NCBI GenBank assembly: GCA_958298945.1
Contig: OY282609.1
Coordinates: 61,662,220 to 61,726,219 of the forward strand
DNA: 64,000 nt
Source of the DNA: Atherix ibis
Lineage: Eukaryota; Arthropoda; Insecta; Diptera; Athericidae
Reading direction: 5' to 3'
In this document: positions 59,581-64,000 of the stretch, in pieces
Numbering within the stretch: the stretch's first letter is position 1
Layout: each line of letters starts with the position of its first letter
Notes under the pieces: generated by a model
Databases searched by the model: none
The model's input: only the letters and a program-made list of their open reading frames with translations
What the model was told of the DNA's origin: nothing
Made by a program: the position numbers and the translations under genes

Positions 59581-61650
59581 ATTTTTACTATTAGGCAAAA
59601 AGAAAATTGACTAAAACTCTCCCTCCAACTTTAAAATTTTATATGAAAAAAATTGAATTTTGTAATATATAAAATTTTGAAAACCCTAATAAATTTATCT
59701 AATACGAGTACATACATTTTATAACATATTTTAAGTTGGTAAACTCATCCTTTTCGGTGAATATGAAATTATTTCCTTAATACGTATCCATATAAATAAA
59801 TATTCTCGGAAATATTCCAGTTTGAATAAATGGATTGATTTTCATGTAATTGCATTTTGAAAAAGCAGTTCCAGTTCAGAATTTTTGAAAATTATATTTT
59901 CTATACACATGTATAAATATATGTATGTATAGCCTTACATAGTTTGGTGTATTTTGGCAAGGACATCAGATGGCAAATAAATAAACAAATTACGAGATCT
60001 GCTCTGCTAGAAAGTTTAAGATGATATCTAAAGAGACGATCTTTGGGATATGGGAACCGTTAGAGTCAGTGTACCACTTTAGTGAAGTTTCCAAAATTTA
60101 CGCATAAAGTTCTGAGACATACCCGAAAGTTTTCACTTTTTTTTTTTTGCTGCCATTTCCTTTTATTATTATTATTATTTTTTTATACATGTTTTTTTTT
60201 TGTGTGTATGCCCCATAAGCTGATGCTCGAAACAACCAAGAAAATACGATAAAAAGTTTTGGGAATGCACTCATGTAAATCGTGCTCCTATATTTGTGAT
60301 TTAATATATTGTATGTATACACGTACACGTCCGTTCGTAGACACGTTCATGGTTGTTAGTTCTATTACAACGCAGTGCCTACAATTTGATTTCAAACCAT
60401 TAAAGTACTTAGATCGTCGAAAAATTGAACAAAGTAGAGAGTAAAAGGAAAAGTTAAATGAAAGATTCTTCAAGAATCTTGAACGGAATGGCAAAGTTTC
60501 CTCATTAACATCTCCTTTTACTCTATTTGAGTAGGTCATTCATCACAAGAAGAGTTCTGGCTCCCTGTTCATATACGGAAAACTCAAACAGCCATAATTG
60601 AACGATAAAGTACAGTCACACTAGTTTTTTTTAGCCTTACCCTGAATAATGTCTTAACGAACTGGAATTGCTCGACTAGTTCGCCGTTTCCGGAGGAGTA
60701 CACATGAACAGTAATGTGTCAAAATTTTCTGCAGAGAATTTTTAATAAAATACAAATAGGTCAGTTCTTTAGTACTTTTGTGACATCAAAAATCTTTCAT
60801 TTCCATTCGAAAAACAATAAAATAGATATGACAGCTTTAGAAATCAACAACAAATTATAATTGATTATTGGTTTTTTTTTCTTAAAACTTAACTAACTAC
60901 GAGTAAGCTGACTAGCTAACTTGACTCTAAAGACTTGATTCTATTTCTTTGTACATTTTATACTCGTATAATCGCCTGATAGGAAGGAGTACTATACAAG
61001 CAGAAAGTTCAACTAATACTGAAAAGCTTATAATTGAATGAATAATTTACGATTTCACTTCGGTTAATATTTGACCAATCGATATCAATTTGCGGATAAA
61101 AACCACCAAGTACGCAAAAAAAAAACAACGAAAACAAGAAAGCACTAGATTTTTTATTAGAAAATGTTCTCTAATATAAGAATTCGTCTAGAATATTGAA
61201 CCCATTTATTTGATATAAACTTTAACTTTTCGATTGAGGGTTGAATTAAGTTGTTTTTTTTTTACTATTTACGAGAATTCGACCATTTAACGTTGTGTTG
61301 ACTAGACAGAACCAAAAATAAAAATACCAACCAAAAAACTATTTGAAGTTCAAAATCGGGTTAATCTTTATTTGATTTTTTTTTTTTGGGGGGGGGAAAA
61401 ATTCAACAAGAAAATATTTGGTCGAATTTCTCATCTGTAACTGCTGGTGTGGTTATAATATGACATTTTCAGCACGTGATCTGTCAAGTGGTAAGTCATT
61501 TGGCAAAAATTCACATGAAAGTCTCAATTTATCAAAACGACGTGTCAAACTAGTGGATTTTGAAATTTAAGTTATATTTATTTACCTTTATTTGTTTCAT
61601 ACTAAGAATAAAATTATGATTTAATTTGTTTTTCCTTAAAAGTGATAAGA
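59581..61650. other. AT-rich stretch without recognised genes
   Basis: No supported coding exon. An (ATT)n run is at about 60163-60179 and a nine-G run at 61388-61396. Confidence 0.5.
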
Positions 61651-61659
61651 CTTTTCTGA

Positions 61660-61935
61660 AGAAGAAAAAGTGTAAATTGGACATTTTTTTATAGAACAAA
61701 TCATTCTAATTGGAATTGAAGATGGCACTAGACTTTGATCGTGAATTTTTTTTTCACACCAAAGAAATTTCTCAAATGTACTGAGAACAATTTTTTCGAC
61801 AAGAAATTAGTTCGCCATTAGAAAAGACATCCCGATTGGGACCATGCAAAAGTGTAAAGTCGACATTTTTTACACACCAAATTGGTTCACAAACATTCAG
61901 ATTTCCAATTGAAGATGGCACCAGATTTTACACCA
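61660..61935 (+). repeat. diverged tandem duplication, about 180-bp period
   Basis: AAAGTGTAAA and GACATTTTTT at about 61669 recur at about 61849, and GAAGATGGCACTAGACTTTG at about 61719 recurs as GAAGATGGCACCAGATTTTA near 61911. The duplicated stretch precedes the jockey-like fragment J4 and may be part of it. Confidence 0.5.
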
Positions 61936-62984
61936 TTTAAACGAGCCGACGCTAATGAAATTCGGAAGTCACTCTTGTCCCATTCACCACTTGTATGTCT
62001 TTCAGGTTACAATCTCGCATATACTAAGCAAATACCATTTACCCCAGAATTAGTTCGTGAATAGAATTTTCTCCATTGTAGAGCTCCTTTATCCAATAAT
62101 CCCATTGCAAGTCTTATATTTAATTTTTTTCAAATCAACCAATTCACTGCACAAAATCATCTACCCGTAATTAATCCTATACTTAGTTTCGCTTAGAAAA
62201 ATGGCTATGTTCTCTCACATATAAGCTAAAGTCTCAAAAAATCCTAATAACTATTATCTAATTACTGCACAAATTTTGAAGCACATTTAAAAAAATAACT
62301 TATTTATATAAAGTATACTCCATTCTACGAATTTTCCTTCCCTTCAGAAATGATTCCCAAACCTAAGAAACGTGTTAAATTTGCATTTAAATGTAAGCCC
62401 ATAGGCCTTATCATCAATTTATAGAGTCCTCTCTTGAGCTGAAAGTGAACCGCTATGTTTCTTGACATTTGCCAGGTATTTGATCTTGCCTGGTGTACCC
62501 AGGCTTACTCTGCTTATTTTCTAAATAATATCTCTGACAACGTTATTTTCAAGTGGTTCAGAATCAGAATTATTCCAATTTGCTTCCTATGCATGCTGGT
62601 GTTATATTTTATATAATATTCATACCTCAAATGTTTCTTACTTAATTGTTTTGCTTGTTGGAGAGTAAAAATTAACTAGTAAAAAAGTGTTGACATACTC
62701 TTTATTCTTCGCTCGAAATAATTTACGATAAAAATATGATATTATATCTACCTTTGACTTTACATTGATGAGAGATAACTTGAAATCCTCATACGAGAAC
62801 TAAACAGACTTTATCAAATTCTTACGACAAAAGTTTTTAACCCTCACTGGATAGTAAATTCATTATAAATAATCAAGTTTTAAAACCAATCTGGGCGTAT
62901 GGACTAAAAACTATGGTGCTCAATAAAGCCTTTCAATTCCAGTCGAATACAATTTCTAACAGTGTAATCCACCTTCTCTTCACA
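61880..62984 (+). pseudogene. heavily decayed jockey-like reverse transcriptase fragment (J4)
   Basis: In order on the plus strand: MAPDFTPFKRADANEIRKSL, MIPKPKKRV and KPIGLIINL (block normally MIPKPGK...YRPISLL), VFDLAWCTQAYSAYF (AFD+VW block), YILYNIHTSNVS and LKPIWAYGLKTM. The order matches a jockey-clade reverse transcriptase, but frames shift often and the YADD block is gone. A Helitron begins where it ends. Confidence 0.65.
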
Positions 62985-63596
62985 TCTAATATATAAAAGT
63001 CAAAATATGTATGTTCGTTTGTTCGTTTGTCCACAATTCTTCTCTACGTCACTACAATACTTTTCTGAAATACCAGGCGCTCATACAAAATGCAAAACCG
63101 TGTTCTCTCTTCTACGCTGTCTTTTCTCCTCACCCCTCACCTTATTCTCATTGCGAGACCGTGTCGTGACCGTGTCGTGATAGCCTTAGAAGAGTAGAGT
63201 AGTATAAGTATTAGAAAAGTGTCATGGTTGAGTAAACAAATGGCTGGATCTAAGGCTGTGGAAGTAAGCGCTGGGTACGTGATGATTTTGTTTCTGATTT
63301 TCTGACTTTTTTATGAATGCCTAGTACTTCAGAAATGAAAATGAACTTCTACAAAATTTAAGGAAACTCTGGAAAATTGGAAAATATGAAAATCTTCTTA
63401 AATGTTTAATGAGAGTCCAGAAACTTCTAGAAAATTTAAGTAAACACAGGAAAATTCGAAAATATGAAAATTTTCTAGAATGCTTCTTGAAAGTCTGGAA
63501 ACTTCTAGAAAATTTAAGGAAACTCTGGAAAATTCGAATATTTTTAAAGTTCGAAACAAAAAGGGACCCGGGCAACGTCGGGTACTGATCAGCTAG
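62985..63596 (+). mobile_element. short non-autonomous Helitron
   Basis: It starts TCTAATATATAAAAGTC after an A and ends with a GC-rich hairpin (ACCCG...CGGGT at 63566-63583) followed by CTAG and a T, exactly the TC...CTRR structure inserted between A and T. No Rep/helicase coding sequence is present in the 612 bp. The CCCGGGCAACG-CGGGTACT type hairpin is common in insect Helitrons. Confidence 0.85.
63346..63545 (+). repeat. 78-bp minisatellite inside the Helitron, about 2.5 units
   Basis: Units start CTTCTA-AAAATTTAAG at 63346, 63424 and 63502, a 78-base period. The second and third are closest to each other; the last unit is partial. Confidence 0.9.
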
Positions 63597-63726
63597 TATT
63601 ATATATTACTCGTTATAAAAATGTTCACGATCGTCCTACCATTTAAAAGTTGCATTTTAAAAAATAAATTTAAAAAAAAACTAGTGTATATTTTTTAAAA
63701 TTTCCAGAAAGATTGAACCTTGAAAT

Positions 63727-64000
63727 TTAAGAATGAAACACAAAATCATTTAAATGATTGCCACGGCTGGCCTTACAGTACCCCATTCGCTTGACCCAAT
63801 TTTTCAGTACATTTTGGATTGTCTGGGCTTGTATCTCTTCAATGGCAACTTTGATTTCGTCTTTCAAGGCCTCAATTGTCTCTGGATGGCTTGCGTTACA
63901 TTTATCCTTAACGACTACCCACAGAAAATAATCCAACGGGCTCAAATTATAGCTCCGACGCTGCCAATTGACATCAGAATTCCGGCTGATTATTCGGTTT
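63727..64000 (-). pseudogene. DD41D-like transposase, C-terminal part, cut by the window end
   Basis: The minus strand is open from the window edge: IISRNSDVNWQRRSYNLSPL, then DYFLW (third Asp), VKDKCNASHPETIEALKDEI, NVLKNWVKRMGYCKASRGNH and a stop at 63727-63729. It is the same superfamily as the remnants at 12610 and 31722 but a different, better kept lineage. Whether the whole gene is intact cannot be seen; it is listed as pseudogene only because its neighbours are. Confidence 0.75.

Noticed and set aside
61388..61396. G-run at 61388 and the 12-G run at 43610 as G-quadruplex regulatory elements
   Set aside because: Single homopolymer runs without the four separate G tracts needed; they are more likely simple-sequence expansion.

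Overview
The window is eukaryotic nuclear DNA from an insect, most likely a higher (brachyceran) fly. It is strongly AT-rich, genes are split by GT-AG introns, and the only confident host gene is a minus-strand beaten-path (beat) family axon-guidance gene, a family best known from Drosophila. Species and chromosome cannot be read from the sequence. No bacterial operons, rRNA, intact tRNA or CRISPR array is visible.

Layout. 2.0-9.1 kb: four internal exons of the beat-like gene, encoding two immunoglobulin domains; a 6-kb intron between exons 2 and 3 carries a Mos1-like mariner. 11.3-13.4 kb: a mariner ('family A') beside a DD41D-like transposase remnant. 14.6-19.1 kb: a nest of a jockey-like reverse transcriptase fragment, a truncated family A mariner, a nearly intact Tigger/pogo element and an older mariner. 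21.8-24.4 kb: two further mariners. 26.0-28.7 kb: a family A and a Mos1-like mariner, both inserted in one jockey-like reverse transcriptase remnant. 31.0-33.6 kb: an orphan coding exon candidate, a second DD41D-like remnant and a 340-bp tandem duplication. 36.0-41.2 kb: two copies of an unusual mariner derivative ('family R') that has two 5' ends in inverted orientation. 41.4-42.2 and 56.3-58.5 kb: remnants of an RNase H-bearing non-LTR retrotransposon. 45.8-47.7 kb: the best preserved Mos1-like copy and a short internally deleted mariner. 51.7-55.4 kb: a jockey-like remnant split by a family R mariner, then a mellifera-type mariner. 57.4-58.2 kb: a third family R deletion derivative. 59.4 kb: a tRNA-derived SINE candidate. 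61.9-63.6 kb: a decayed jockey-like fragment ending at a short Helitron with both termini. 63.7-64.0 kb: the C-terminal end of a third DD41D-like transposase, cut by the window edge.

How it fits together. By summing my intervals, about 20 kb (roughly a third) is Tc1/mariner-superfamily DNA: nineteen copies from about nine families. Nearly all their transposases are broken by stops, frameshifts or loss of catalytic aspartates. Reading frames of host retroelements can be followed across several mariner insertions, which orders the events. The most unusual signals are the family R lineage, whose copies share deletion and inversion junctions and so look like amplified products of single rearrangements, and three perfect short-loop palindromes that look like templated snap-back duplications. 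No conventional multi-gene system such as a defence or metabolic cluster is visible.
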